Below, piece by piece: positions 29,599 to 39,782 of a stretch of 64,000 nucleotides of DNA. Positions within the stretch are counted from its first letter, which is position 1. The number at the start of each line of letters is the position of its first letter. A program made the position numbers and the translations under genes. The stretch is from assembly GCF_000426285.1 (NCBI RefSeq), contig NZ_AUFB01000004.1, forward strand, positions 348,494 to 412,493. Direction: 5' to 3'. The notes under the pieces were generated by a model that searched no databases, was not told the DNA's origin, and saw only the letters and a list, made by a program, of their open reading frames with translations. This DNA is from Rhizobium leucaenae USDA 9039. Its GTDB lineage: Bacteria; Pseudomonadota; Alphaproteobacteria; Rhizobiales; Rhizobiaceae.

Positions 29599-30528
29599 TT
29601 AGTTCTTCTTGACGAAGTCCTTGACGTTCGCGGGCGTAACGAGCTGGAAGGGGATGTAGACCTTCTTTTCGACCTTATCGCCCTTGGCGAGCTTCAGCGC
29701 GGCATCGACCGCACCCTTGCCCTGACCGGCTGCATCCTGGAAAACGGTGACGTCGAGGTCGCCGGCCTGCATGGCGGCCAAGGCATCCTGCGTTGCGTCG
29801 ACACCGCCGATGACGACCTTATCCATCGACTTTCCGGCTGCCTTCAGCGCCTGAATGGCGCCGATCGCCATTTCGTCGTTGTTGGAAATGACGGCATCGA
29901 ATTCCAAACCGCTGGAGAGCCAGTTGGTCATCAGGTCGGCGCCCTGGGTGCGCTGCCAGTTGGCGGTCTGCTCCTGAACGATCTGGATGCCCTTGCATTC
30001 GTCGGTGGCCAGAACGTCATGCACGTCCTTGGTGCGCATGCGAGCCGCCTGGTTCGACAGTTCGCCCATCATGACGACGGCCTTGCCCTTGCCCTTCAGC
30101 AGGCGGCAAACTTCCTTGGCTTCCAGCGTGCCGGATTCCTGCTCGTTGGAAGCGACGAAAGCCTGCTTGTCCGGCAGGCTGTCGACATTTGCCGGTTCGC
30201 GATTGACGTAGATCAGCGGAATTTTAGCATCCGCCGCGAGCTTCGACATGGCGGCCGTGGCATCGGTATCGACGGGGTTGACGATGATGGCGTCGACGTG
30301 GCTGGCGATGAAGTTCTGAATCTGGCTCTGCTGCTTGGCGATGTCGTTCTGGGCGTCCTCGACCTGCAGCGTCACGCCCTTCATGGTCTTGGCATAGTCC
30401 TGCATGCCGTTGCGCAGAACGGTCAGAAAGTTGTCGTCGAACAGCGCCATCGACACGCCGATGGTTTCGGCATGGGCCGCAGTCGACAGCATAAGTGCCA
30501 TGACGGAGCCCAGAATGAGTTTCTTCAT
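29599..30528 (-). CDS. Periplasmic sugar-binding protein (RbsB/rhizopine-binding class)
   Basis: Solute-binding protein (309 aa), Peripla_BP_4 fold, with a signal peptide (MKKLILGSVMALMLSTAAHA). Motifs include VDAIIVNPVDTDATAAM, IPLIYVNREPANVDSL and NDEMAIGAIQALKAAGK, all standard for the family. Several features (NREPANVDSLPDKQAFVASN) recall rhizopine- or inositol-binding proteins of rhizobia, but I cannot confirm the ligand. ATG 30528 has GGAGG seven bases upstream. First gene of the operon; its 5' region holds ATTCCAT-type dyads. Confidence 0.92.
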   Translation of the reverse strand: MKKLILGSVMALMLSTAAHAETIGVSMALFDDNFLTVLRNGMQDYAKTMKGVTLQVEDAQNDIAKQQSQIQNFIASHVDAIIVNPVDTDATAAMSKLAADAKIPLIYVNREPANVDSLPDKQAFVASNEQESGTLEAKEVCRLLKGKGKAVVMMGELSNQAARMRTKDVHDVLATDECKGIQIVQEQTANWQRTQGADLMTNWLSSGLEFDAVISNNDEMAIGAIQALKAAGKSMDKVVIGGVDATQDALAAMQAGDLDVTVFQDAAGQGKGAVDAALKLAKGDKVEKKVYIPFQLVTPANVKDFVKKN

Positions 30529-30915
30529 GATTTTCCTCCCAAAACTACGGTGTCCGGCCACACCCCTCCTGAACGCCGGAGCCCCCGGTCTCCACCGAAG
30601 GGCCAGTAATCCGAGCTGCCATCTCCCATAACGGCAGCTCAAAACGGAACAAACAAACCGTAAAATTCCATCTGCGGAATATTTATTCCATTTTTCCATA
30701 AAAACGTCAACCCTATTTTACACCTGCGATGACGGAACTGGCGATCGAAACGCAGCCGGTAATTTTCGGCCGAAAAAGGCTGTAAAAGGCGGTGATCGAG
30801 CCTACATGTGAGCGGCCCAATCCGATGGAACAGACATTCCATCGAGATTTGAATGGGGTAAATTCCGTCGATATCGGGCCGAGACCACCTCATCGGCCGA
30901 CCATGGAGAACTAGC
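30529..30915. promoter_or_regulatory. Divergent control region, sugar ABC operon / DUF1993 gene
   Basis: No gene in this 387-base stretch. The side near the sugar operon is AT-rich and has GGAATATTTATTCC (30676-30689), a 14-bp dyad overlapping a second ATTCC...GGAAT pair. Nearer the DUF1993 gene is CGATGGAA-N6-TTCCATCG (30823-30844). The shared GGAA/TTCC half-sites suggest one regulator acting on both sides. Confidence 0.55.
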
Positions 30916-31422
30916 ATGCCTTCGATGTACCGCTTCTCAGTCCCCGTCTTTCAACGCGGCCTCGCAAATCTTTCGATCTATCTCGACAAGATCGAGGCTT
31001 ACGCGGCGGAAAATGGTACCGATCCGAACGAACTTATCGGCGCACGCCTGATTGACGACATGCTGCCGCTCTCCGATCAGTTTCAGCGCGCCACCGACAG
31101 CGCCAAACTGGCGATCGCCCGTCTGACTGGCATCGACGCGCCACGCTTCGAGGACAATGAAACCACCGTTGCCGAACTGCGCGAACGCCTGAAGAAGACG
31201 GAGGATTTCCTGGCGACGGTGACGCCGGAAACAATGGAAGGCAGCGAAAACCGGGAGGTGACGATTGCGCCCGGCGGCAACAAGATCGTGTTCAGCGGCG
31301 AGGCCTATCTCGCAAGCTTCGCCCTGCCGAACTTCTTCTTCCACGTTACCACGGTGCACGACATTCTGCGCAGCCGCGGGCTGCCGGTCGGCAAAATGAC
31401 CTATCTCGGCTCGTTTTCCTGA
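30916..31422 (+). CDS. DUF1993 family protein
   Basis: 168-aa cytoplasmic protein of the DUF1993 family, predicted helical bundle of DinB-like fold. It opens with SMYRFSVPVFQRGLANLSIY and ends with FALPNFFFHVTTVHDILRSR-type sequence; the central half is rich in charged residues. Biochemical role unknown. Well-isolated gene with its own control region and a terminator 24 bases after the stop. Start is the ATG at 30916 after GAGAA. Confidence 0.85.
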   Translation: MPSMYRFSVPVFQRGLANLSIYLDKIEAYAAENGTDPNELIGARLIDDMLPLSDQFQRATDSAKLAIARLTGIDAPRFEDNETTVAELRERLKKTEDFLATVTPETMEGSENREVTIAPGGNKIVFSGEAYLASFALPNFFFHVTTVHDILRSRGLPVGKMTYLGSFS

Positions 31423-31443
31423 TAGCCTGCTATGTAAATTTGA

Positions 31444-33000
31444 TCAGGGCCGGCGCGAGACCGGCCCTTTTTCCGTCAGTTCGGTATAGGCGAGCGTCTG
31501 ATCGAGATGCTGCGCCCTGATCGACAGCATCTTTTCGGCATAGGCAAGCCGGGTTGCCGCATAACGCGGGTCGTCCGCGAGATTGGTGAGCTCCATCGGA
31601 TCGTTTGCCAGATCGAACAGCAAGGGCGGCAGCCCGGCAAAGTAGACATATTTAAAACGCTCGTCCCGGATAACAGCGAGATTGCAGGCATTCGACCTGA
31701 GGCCAAAATGCCGTTCCGCCCCGCTCATGGCGATATCGCGGAAATCGAACTCCCAGAACGCCGCACCGCGCCACCGCTCGGGCTCTGCCCTTTGCAGGAA
31801 GGGCATAAGCGTCTCGCCGTCGAGATGATTGTCGGGCGTAAGACCCAGGCGATCGCAAAGAGTCGGGAAAATATCGGCTGCGCTGGTGAAGCGTTCCACC
31901 TGCCGGCCTGCGCTATCAGGCTGCCCCGGATCGCGGATGACCAGCGGGATGTGATAGCTGCCGTCGAAAAAGCCGCCCTTGCCGAGCATCCAGTGATCGC
32001 CCATCATTTCAGCGTGGTCCGATGTGAACACGATCAGCGTGTCGTCCCAGGCATTCGCATCCTTGAGGGCCTGCCAGATTCGCCCGAGCTGCGCATCCAC
32101 TTCGGCAATCATCCCGTAATAGATGGCGCGGATTGCCGACAGATCCTCAGCCGTCCAGTCGCTCGCAGGCCCCTCGCCGCCATGGATGAAGCCGCCCTTG
32201 CCGATCAGCGGCATGGCGAAGGCGAGAAAGGGATGCGCCGCCTGCTCCACCCCGCGGTCGGCGGCGCACGCAAAAGCCGGTCCATCGTTTGCAGCAAACA
32301 TGCGATTATAGGGTTCCGGCACGGAAAATGGCGGATGTGGCCTGAGGAACGAGACATGCGCGAACCAGGGCTCATCCTGCTCGCCGAGCCAGCGAATAAA
32401 TTCGCCGGCGAGAAAGGACGTCTGCGTCTCATCCTTGGAATAGGCCGGCGCGGCATTGGAGATTTCACCGGGCCGGGCTCCGACGGGAATGTGGATATCA
32501 CGGCTCGTCGCACCCTGATGGCCTCGCGAGCGCAGCCAGGAGAGCCATTGCTTCTCATGCTCGGGCAGAAGCTGGCGCGCGCTGAAGCCGGGAAGCACGC
32601 CCTCATAGGTCGTCAGATGCGGATCGTTCGGGTCCATGCTTCGCGGATCCGGCGCCGTATCGGTATAGCCGAACAAGGTCGGCTCGTAGCCGGCCCGGCG
32701 GGCCGCTAGCGCCAGATTGTCGAAACGCGCATCCAGCGGCGAACCATTGCGGCAGACGCGATGGTTCATTTGATAAAGGCCCGTGTAGAGCGTCGCCCGC
32801 GCCGGCGAGCAGGGCGCAGCTCCCGCAAAATGCCGGCGGAACAACACGCCGTCCCGCGCCAGAGCATCGATATTGGGCGTCTTCACACAGGGATGACCGA
32901 CGGCGGAGAGACAATCGCCTCGCCATTGATCGGCGGATATCAGCAGCACATTCGGGCGTCTGCCCGAAGCGCGCCGCTCAATGCTGGTTGGATTTGGCAT
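31444..33000 (-). CDS. Phosphonate monoester hydrolase / arylsulfatase-like enzyme
   Basis: 518-aa member of the alkaline-phosphatase superfamily. APCSPARATLYTG carries the C-x-P-x-R motif; Cys64 would be converted to formylglycine. Metal-site motifs are present (LISADQWRGD near the start, VFTSDHAEMMGDH later). Many blocks match the R. leguminosarum phosphonate monoester hydrolase as I recall it: TPNIDALARDGVLFRRH, YTGLYQMNHR, YTDTAPDPRSMDPNDP, LRPHPPFSVPEPYNR. A sulfatase or phosphodiesterase is possible. No signal peptide. The start ATG 33000 lies inside galE (23-bp overlap), implying co-translation; the frame stays open further upstream but that part only mirrors galE. No formylglycine-generating enzyme is seen here. 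Confidence 0.85.
   Translation of the reverse strand: MPNPTSIERRASGRRPNVLLISADQWRGDCLSAVGHPCVKTPNIDALARDGVLFRRHFAGAAPCSPARATLYTGLYQMNHRVCRNGSPLDARFDNLALAARRAGYEPTLFGYTDTAPDPRSMDPNDPHLTTYEGVLPGFSARQLLPEHEKQWLSWLRSRGHQGATSRDIHIPVGARPGEISNAAPAYSKDETQTSFLAGEFIRWLGEQDEPWFAHVSFLRPHPPFSVPEPYNRMFAANDGPAFACAADRGVEQAAHPFLAFAMPLIGKGGFIHGGEGPASDWTAEDLSAIRAIYYGMIAEVDAQLGRIWQALKDANAWDDTLIVFTSDHAEMMGDHWMLGKGGFFDGSYHIPLVIRDPGQPDSAGRQVERFTSAADIFPTLCDRLGLTPDNHLDGETLMPFLQRAEPERWRGAAFWEFDFRDIAMSGAERHFGLRSNACNLAVIRDERFKYVYFAGLPPLLFDLANDPMELTNLADDPRYAATRLAYAEKMLSIRAQHLDQTLAYTELTEKGPVSRRP
31446..31472 (+). terminator. Terminator after the DUF1993 gene, overlapping the end of the next gene
   Basis: AGGGCCGG (31446-31453) / CCGGCCCT (31461-31468) followed by five T residues (31468-31472). 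It serves rightward transcription; its bases also encode the last residues of the leftward phosphatase/sulfatase gene. Confidence 0.85.
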
Positions 33001-33961
33001 GCCAATTCCAGGCGGATTCGATAATGCGCGACAGATCGTATTTCGGCGACCAGCCGAGAACGTCGCGGGCCTTATCGTTATTGGCAACCAGCGTGGTCGA
33101 ATCGCCTTCGCGGCGGCCGACATATTCGACGGGGAAAGGCCGGTTCGACACCGTCTCGATCGTCGACAGCAATTCCTTGACCGTCGTGCCCGTCCCGGTG
33201 CCGAGATTGAGCGCGACCGATTCGCCACCCCGCAGCAGATATTCCACCGCCCGGACATGCGCATCCGCAAGGTCGAGGACGTGGATGTAGTCGCGCACGC
33301 AGGTGCCGTCGCGCGTGTCGTAGTCGCTGCCGAACACCTTGAAGCCCTGGCGGCGGCCAAGCGCCGCATCGATCGCCAACGGGATGGCATGGGTTTCCGG
33401 CGTATGCCACTCCCCGATGCGCCCTTCGAAATCGGCGCCGGCCGCATTGAAATAGCGCAACACCACGGAGCGCAGACCCTTGTATTGGTCATAATCGGCA
33501 AGCGCCTGCTCGACGATATATTTGGTGCGGCCATAGGGATTGATCGGCACCTGCCGGTGGCTTTCGTCGAGCGGCACGCTCTGCGGCAGACCATAGGTCG
33601 CGCAGGTGGAGGAAAAGACGAAAGCGCCGATGCCGGCTGCCTGCGCCGCCGACAGCAGCGTCAGCGTACCAATGACATTGTTCTCATAGAAGGAGACGGG
33701 ATCCTTGACAGACTCACCGACCTCGATCAGCGCCGCAAAATGCAGGATGGCAGCCGGCTTGTATTTCGCCAGGACCTCATCGAGCCGCGCCCGGTCCCGA
33801 ATATCGCCCTCTTCCGCCGGACCCCATTTGACGAATTCGCGATGACCGTTGGAAAAATTGTCATAGACGACGGGCTGAAACCCCTTATTCGCCAGATCCA
33901 GACATGTGTGCGAGCCAATATAACCGGCTCCCCCGACCACCAGAACCGTTTCTCCTGCCAT
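32978..33961 (-). CDS. galE: UDP-glucose 4-epimerase
   Basis: Cytoplasmic SDR enzyme (327 aa) that interconverts UDP-glucose and UDP-galactose for exopolysaccharide, LPS and Leloir pathways. NAD-binding GGAGYIGSH lies near residue 10; the catalytic pair is S...Y-x3-K in FSSTCATYG and YGRTKYIVEQ. Length fits the family. The second of two ATGs (33961) has AAGG suitably placed. Its 3' end overlaps the phosphatase/sulfatase gene on the same strand. Confidence 0.93.
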   Translation of the reverse strand: MAGETVLVVGGAGYIGSHTCLDLANKGFQPVVYDNFSNGHREFVKWGPAEEGDIRDRARLDEVLAKYKPAAILHFAALIEVGESVKDPVSFYENNVIGTLTLLSAAQAAGIGAFVFSSTCATYGLPQSVPLDESHRQVPINPYGRTKYIVEQALADYDQYKGLRSVVLRYFNAAGADFEGRIGEWHTPETHAIPLAIDAALGRRQGFKVFGSDYDTRDGTCVRDYIHVLDLADAHVRAVEYLLRGGESVALNLGTGTGTTVKELLSTIETVSNRPFPVEYVGRREGDSTTLVANNDKARDVLGWSPKYDLSRIIESAWNWHAKSNQH

Positions 33962-34083
33962 GACCATCCCTTCTCAAAGGCTGACTGCTCAAGCACGCAG
34001 CACCGTGCTCGAATCCCCGCGTACAGTTAGAGACCTGTAGATTAGTTGCAAGACCAGAAAAAGACTGGAGCCTTGAAGCCGCT

Positions 34084-34272
34084 CTAATAGCTATGTTCGC
34101 TTTCAAGAACGGCGATCTCGTCGGAAATTTCCGTAATGCGTTGCCGGAGCTCCGCCTCGGTGCCGTCGTCGACGTCTCCCTCGCCAAAACAATAGCGTGC
34201 TATATGCAGCTCGAGCTTTGATTCCAGCTCGACGCGCTTGGCGTATAAATGGACAAGATATTTGTTCCGCAT
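34084..34272 (-). CDS. Small charged helical protein, unknown
   Basis: 62-aa product (MRNKYLVHLYAKRVELESKL...) with alternating charged and leucine-type residues typical of a coiled coil, and an acidic middle (GEGDVDDGTEAEL). No recognised domain, no membrane helix, weak ribosome site. It lies between galE and the cytochrome b561 gene on the same strand. It may be real, since the amphipathic pattern is strong. Confidence 0.5.
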   Translation of the reverse strand: MRNKYLVHLYAKRVELESKLELHIARYCFGEGDVDDGTEAELRQRITEISDEIAVLESEHSY

Positions 34273-34401
34273 TGCGAACCACGCATTCCGAGAAATATGT
34301 CTCTGAATACTAAATGGGTTCGCGGCGGAGGGTTTCGATAGGTGGCGCCGCGACCTTTTGGCCTATCGCGGCAATTTGAGGGTGGATCAGTCTGCCAGCG
34401 C

Positions 34402-34968
34402 CTATCCGCGCACGGGGATCATCCGGACAAGGACGCGGTCACGAAGCAGATAATGATGCATGAGGGCCGCAGCGGCGTGAATGCCCGCGACGGTGATGAT
34501 TGCCCAGGCGGTGTAGTCGTGCAGTTCGCTGATCACATGCCGTGTCGGCTGATCGACGGCGATCAAGGGCGGCACCGAGAATAGGCCGAAGAAGCTCGGT
34601 CCATTACCCGAGGCCCAGATCATCAGGAAGCCATAGGACACCTGCGAAATCATCAACACATAGAGAGCAAGGTGCGTAAGCGTTGCCACCACATGCTGAA
34701 GCCCGGAGACGGCCGGCACTGTCCGCCGGTGGGTCGCGACGCGCCAGACGATGCGCAGGATGAGGACAGCCGCCAGCAGAACGCCGAGCGAGATGTGCAC
34801 GAAGATCAGATCGCCGCGAAGGGGCGTTCCACGGGCAATGAAGCCTCTAGCCTCGGCCAATACGAACAAGGTCAGAACCAGAAATGCCGTCAGCCAGTGG
34901 AATGCGATGGTCAAATGGTCATAGCGGGCCGCCCGCTTGTCCGCGGCGGACATATTGAAATTACTCAT
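34402..34968 (-). CDS. Cytochrome b561
   Basis: Di-haem inner-membrane cytochrome of the b561/CybB family, 188 aa with four helices. Haem-ligand histidines are visible in YDHLTIAFHW (first helix), the FVHISLG segment, ISELHDYTAWAI and the last helix (VAGIHAAAALMHHYLLRDRV). It moves electrons from quinol to periplasmic acceptors or oxygen species. Single gene here. Confidence 0.92.
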   Translation of the reverse strand: MSNFNMSAADKRAARYDHLTIAFHWLTAFLVLTLFVLAEARGFIARGTPLRGDLIFVHISLGVLLAAVLILRIVWRVATHRRTVPAVSGLQHVVATLTHLALYVLMISQVSYGFLMIWASGNGPSFFGLFSVPPLIAVDQPTRHVISELHDYTAWAIITVAGIHAAAALMHHYLLRDRVLVRMIPVRG

Positions 34969-35203
34969 GATTTACGATCTCCTTGGGAGGAACGAGCAGC
35001 AAACACGTGAAGCTTCCGTTTTATTCGGTCGCTCAAAAGATGGCCGGAGTGCGACGACGCTCCCGCCAATGCGTCTATTGCAAAGCCTCGGCCTGATAGT
35101 CACATTGATCTGACTTGCACTTGAATTGACCTCTTCTAACAAAGATTTGCGCTGACACGCGGCTTGGGTTTGGCTAATTCAGGTCGATTATTCGAGGTGG
35201 ATT
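34969..35203. other. Divergent upstream region of b561 and sugar dehydrogenase genes
   Basis: No gene seen; AT-rich patches (35000-35050, 35110-35150) probably include both promoters. No dyad convincing enough to name. Confidence 0.5.
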
Positions 35204-36490
<1,287 letters not shown>

Positions 36491-36497
36491 GCAGCGG

Positions 36498-37430
36498 TCA
36501 GCGATCCCGCTTGGATGCCGTAATCGTCAGCCTTAGCCCCTCCTCGACCGAAAAAGGCGGCGACCAGCCGGTGATCGCCGTCGTCTCGCCAATATCGACC
36601 TGCAGCGATCCGAGAAGGCGTTGGGCCGCCGCACGGCGTCCAAGCAGCGCCGCGAGGCCTTCCAACAAAGACGGCGGCACGGGGAATAACAGCGCCCTGC
36701 GGCCCATTGCCGAAGACAGCTTGCCAATCAATTCGCCGATGGAAAGATCCGCGCCGTCGCTGACTAGGAACACTCGATTTCCCGCATCGGTGTGGCGCAT
36801 GCAGAGCAGGATGAAATCGACCAGATTGCCGACGAACACCAGCGATCTGCGGTTGGCAATGAGGCCGAAAGGCCAAGGAAACGGCCGCTTGGCCCATTTC
36901 ATCAAGCTCGCGAAATTCGCCTTCACCCCAGGGCCATAGACAAGAGGCGGACGAATGATGACGACATCCATCTTCGTTTCCCCGCCGATGGCCAGGAGCG
37001 CCTCTTCCGCCTCCCGCTTCGACTGCCCGTAAGGGTCCTCCGGATGCGGCCTATCGGAGGCGGTAAACGGCTTGCCGGGTGCGGTCGCCTCGCCATTGAC
37101 CTTGATCGAACTCAGGAAGATGAAGCGCTTCACGCCGGCCTTCGCCGCCTGCCGCGCCAGGTTGACCGTTGCATCGACATTGACGGCACGAAAGGCCGCA
37201 AGCGGATCGGCGGAAGTATCGTTCATGACATGGACGCGCGCCGCAAGATGCACGACCGTTTCGACGCCGGCGAGCGTGCCGGCCCAATCCGTCCCGGCAT
37301 CGATGCCGCCCATGGCCAGAAAACCCGGCTTCGGCGCGCGGCTGATCGGTCGATAGGCTATCCGTCGCCGCGAAAGCTCGGCACAAAGCGCCTGCCCGAC
37401 AAAACCCGTCGCGCCTGTGACCAGGATCAT
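36498..37430 (-). CDS. NAD-dependent epimerase/reductase for a sugar nucleotide (WbpV/WreQ-like)
   Basis: Extended SDR protein (310 aa) with GATGFVGQ at the N terminus and the catalytic Y-x3-K in DPYGQSKREAEEAL. Serine is in FLSSIKVNG. In Pseudomonas (WbpV) and Rhizobium etli (WreQ), proteins of this kind reduce UDP-4-keto-6-deoxy-GlcNAc to UDP-QuiNAc and sit next to an initiating sugar transferase, as here. The assignment is inferred from neighbourhood; it could equally be a 4-epimerase. It converges with the dehydrogenase (7-bp gap) and diverges from the transferase gene. Confidence 0.8.
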   Translation of the reverse strand: MILVTGATGFVGQALCAELSRRRIAYRPISRAPKPGFLAMGGIDAGTDWAGTLAGVETVVHLAARVHVMNDTSADPLAAFRAVNVDATVNLARQAAKAGVKRFIFLSSIKVNGEATAPGKPFTASDRPHPEDPYGQSKREAEEALLAIGGETKMDVVIIRPPLVYGPGVKANFASLMKWAKRPFPWPFGLIANRRSLVFVGNLVDFILLCMRHTDAGNRVFLVSDGADLSIGELIGKLSSAMGRRALLFPVPPSLLEGLAALLGRRAAAQRLLGSLQVDIGETTAITGWSPPFSVEEGLRLTITASKRDR

Positions 37431-37618
37431 GCGTCTGCCACCCTTGTTCTACCCGGTTTTCGTTGCCGCCATGCTTTGCACAATCCCGCCACCAGGAACA
37501 AGCCCGGCAAAATTCGTGGATAGGGCGATTGTGAACAAGTCCGCGATATGAGATGCACTCCGCACAAGCCGTCTTCGGCACAACGAGACACGAGCACCGG
37601 CAGAAATCATCAGAAACG

Positions 37619-38194
37619 ATGCCCTATACGATCGCCAAGCGCCTTTTCGACTTTCTTGCCGCCTTCGGCGCAACCGTGGTCTTTTCCATTCCGATCCTGA
37701 TTGTCGCGATCGCAGTCCGGTTGACCTCCCCTGGCCCCGTTCTCTACTGGTCGGACCGTGTCGGCCGCGGAAACAGGATTTTCCGCATGCCGAAATTTCG
37801 TAGCATGCGGACCGATACCCCGGCGGTCGCGACCCATCTGCTCAAGGACGCCAACGCCTATCTGACGCCGATCGGTTCCTTCCTGCGTAAATCCAGCCTG
37901 GATGAGCTGCCGCAGCTCTGGTGCATCCTGAAGGGCGAGATGAGCATTGTCGGCCCTCGCCCGGCCCTCTTCAACCAGCATGACCTGATCGCCCTGCGCA
38001 CCGAGCGCGGCGTCGACGCGCTGCCGCCAGGCCTGACCGGCTGGGCGCAGGTCAATGGACGCGACGAGCTGCCGATCCCGCAGAAAGTGGCGTTGGACGA
38101 AGACTATTTGCGCCGGCGCTCGTTTCTCTTCGATCTCAAGATCATCGTCCTGACGGTGCTGAAAGTTGTGCGCAGCGACGGAGTGACGCATTAG
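37619..38194 (+). CDS. Initiating sugar-1-phosphate transferase (PglC/WbaP family)
   Basis: Short bacterial sugar-transferase domain (191 aa) that moves a sugar-1-phosphate onto undecaprenyl phosphate to begin polysaccharide synthesis. It has one N-terminal membrane anchor ([20 protein letters not shown]) and family motifs [51 protein letters not shown]. It lacks the long N-terminal region of WbaP/WcaJ. Residues and length match QuiNAc- or GlcNAc-type initiating enzymes such as WreU of R. etli, but substrate is not certain. Start ATG 37619; no strong ribosome site. Divergent from the reductase gene. Confidence 0.9.
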   Translation: MPYTIAKRLFDFLAAFGATVVFSIPILIVAIAVRLTSPGPVLYWSDRVGRGNRIFRMPKFRSMRTDTPAVATHLLKDANAYLTPIGSFLRKSSLDELPQLWCILKGEMSIVGPRPALFNQHDLIALRTERGVDALPPGLTGWAQVNGRDELPIPQKVALDEDYLRRRSFLFDLKIIVLTVLKVVRSDGVTH

Positions 38195-38339
38195 CGGGGC
38201 GGCAATATCATAAGGTTTTGATATCATAAACGGACCACATAAAGTGCCAACCACCAAAGTGCCGTATTCATGCCGGCTTGCGACCTTACCGGCCAGCGGA
38301 TACGGGCTGGCAGAAATATGAACAAAGGCGGACGCAATA

Positions 38340-39740
38340 TTGGCTCAGTTGCAGACGAATAAGCCGCAAGTCGATCTCGGGTCTGGAAACAAGGCCGGCG
38401 AGCTCGTGCCTGTTGTCCTGCCGCAGCGCCTGATCATCCTTGGCAGCCTCCTGTGGCTCGTGATCATATCGCCGCTCTTCATCGAAAGCGCCGCCTATCG
38501 CTATGTCGCGCCCTTCCTCGCGCTGATTGCCTTGCATTACTACCAGAAGGCGCCGGTCCGTCCGCGTACCGACTGGCTCGGCTGGCTGTGCATGGCTTGG
38601 GGCACCTATGTGCTTGTCCGTTTCGTCGCCATCTTCCTCATGACGCCGGAGCATTCGATCGGCGCGTCCGACTGGCTCTATGCCTATCCCTTCTTCTTTC
38701 CGATCCTCGGCGTCGCCTTTTTGCTCTACGAACCGGTGTTGGAAAAAATCGTCGCCGCGGTTTTTGCTTTCGCGCTTATCATGCTGGTCGCCACGCAGCA
38801 TTTCCGCGAGGTCTTTGCCGGCGAAACGGTGCGGCCGCTGATCATGAACAATCAGATTCACGGCGCTGTCGCCTGCGGCCTGATCCTGATTCTCACCGCT
38901 TTTTGGCTGCTGCACTATCTGACGGACAAATCCAGCAATCGATTGATCGCCCGCTTCGCCTACATCGTCTCGCCGTTGATTGCCATTCTCTGTCTGATCG
39001 CCATCTACGGCGCCAAGTCGAAAGGCGTCTGGCTGGCGCTCGCCGCCACGCTGCCAGTGCTGGGGCTGGTGACCGTGACCTATCTGCGCTTGAAAACCGG
39101 CCTCATCGTCGTCGCCTGTGCCGCGGTGCTTCTTCTGGCCGGCGCTTACGCGGTGCGGCACAATATTGAAAAGACCGCTGGCCCGACCGTCTCTTCCACT
39201 ATCGAGATGATCGACAACATCACCAAAAGCCGCGATCTCAGTGATGCCGTTTCAAGCACGATCACTTCCGATACAACACCTTTTTCCATGGATGCCCGAC
39301 TTCAGCTCTGGTCGAATGGCTGGGAACTGTTCTCCTCCGCGCCCATTTTCGGCTGGGGCGGCGAATGGGTGGAGCGCTGGAAGCATACGCGCTATGCCGA
39401 TGTCCAATATACGCTGCTGCACGACGGCTATCTCGAAATACTGGTGAGGCACGGCTTGTTCGGCGGCCTCGTTATGGCCCTCATTCTCGCCGCGCTCATT
39501 GCCAATGTCTGGCGTGCCCGCAAAGCCGGCCTCATACCGCGCACCGCCTGGCATGCCTATGCCGTCTGCCTGTTCTTCTTTGCGCTGACGCTGCTCAGCA
39601 ACTCCAACAACCGCCTCGCGATCGGCGAAAGCCTAGCGCTGACAAGCTCCGCCTTCGCCTGCTGGTGCGGCATGCGCTTGAGAGGGGAACGCTTGTTGAT
39701 GCCGAGGACGAAACCACAGGCGGAAGCCGTCAGCGCCTGA
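38340..39740 (+). CDS. O-antigen ligase / Wzy polymerase family membrane protein
   Basis: Inner-membrane protein of about 466 aa with roughly a dozen hydrophobic stretches, followed by a periplasmic segment with Wzy_C-type features (AKSKGVWLALAATLPVLGLV, and WSNGWELFSSAPIFGWGGEW, a typical periplasmic loop). It may join O-antigen to lipid A-core (WaaL) or polymerise repeats (Wzy); sequence alone does not decide. The frame gives a TTG start (38340) with AAGGCGG upstream; no in-frame ATG of similar quality lies near. It follows the transferase gene. Confidence 0.85.
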   Translation: MAQLQTNKPQVDLGSGNKAGELVPVVLPQRLIILGSLLWLVIISPLFIESAAYRYVAPFLALIALHYYQKAPVRPRTDWLGWLCMAWGTYVLVRFVAIFLMTPEHSIGASDWLYAYPFFFPILGVAFLLYEPVLEKIVAAVFAFALIMLVATQHFREVFAGETVRPLIMNNQIHGAVACGLILILTAFWLLHYLTDKSSNRLIARFAYIVSPLIAILCLIAIYGAKSKGVWLALAATLPVLGLVTVTYLRLKTGLIVVACAAVLLLAGAYAVRHNIEKTAGPTVSSTIEMIDNITKSRDLSDAVSSTITSDTTPFSMDARLQLWSNGWELFSSAPIFGWGGEWVERWKHTRYADVQYTLLHDGYLEILVRHGLFGGLVMALILAALIANVWRARKAGLIPRTAWHAYAVCLFFFALTLLSNSNNRLAIGESLALTSSAFACWCGMRLRGERLLMPRTKPQAEAVSA

Positions 39741-39782
39741 TCACGAGCGGAGCGGGCAACGGTCGCCGAGCCCCCTGCCCCG

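Noticed and set aside
33001..33594. N-terminal extension of the phosphonate hydrolase-like protein
   Set aside because: The segment lies inside galE in another frame and is Arg/Ser/Cys-rich without domain.
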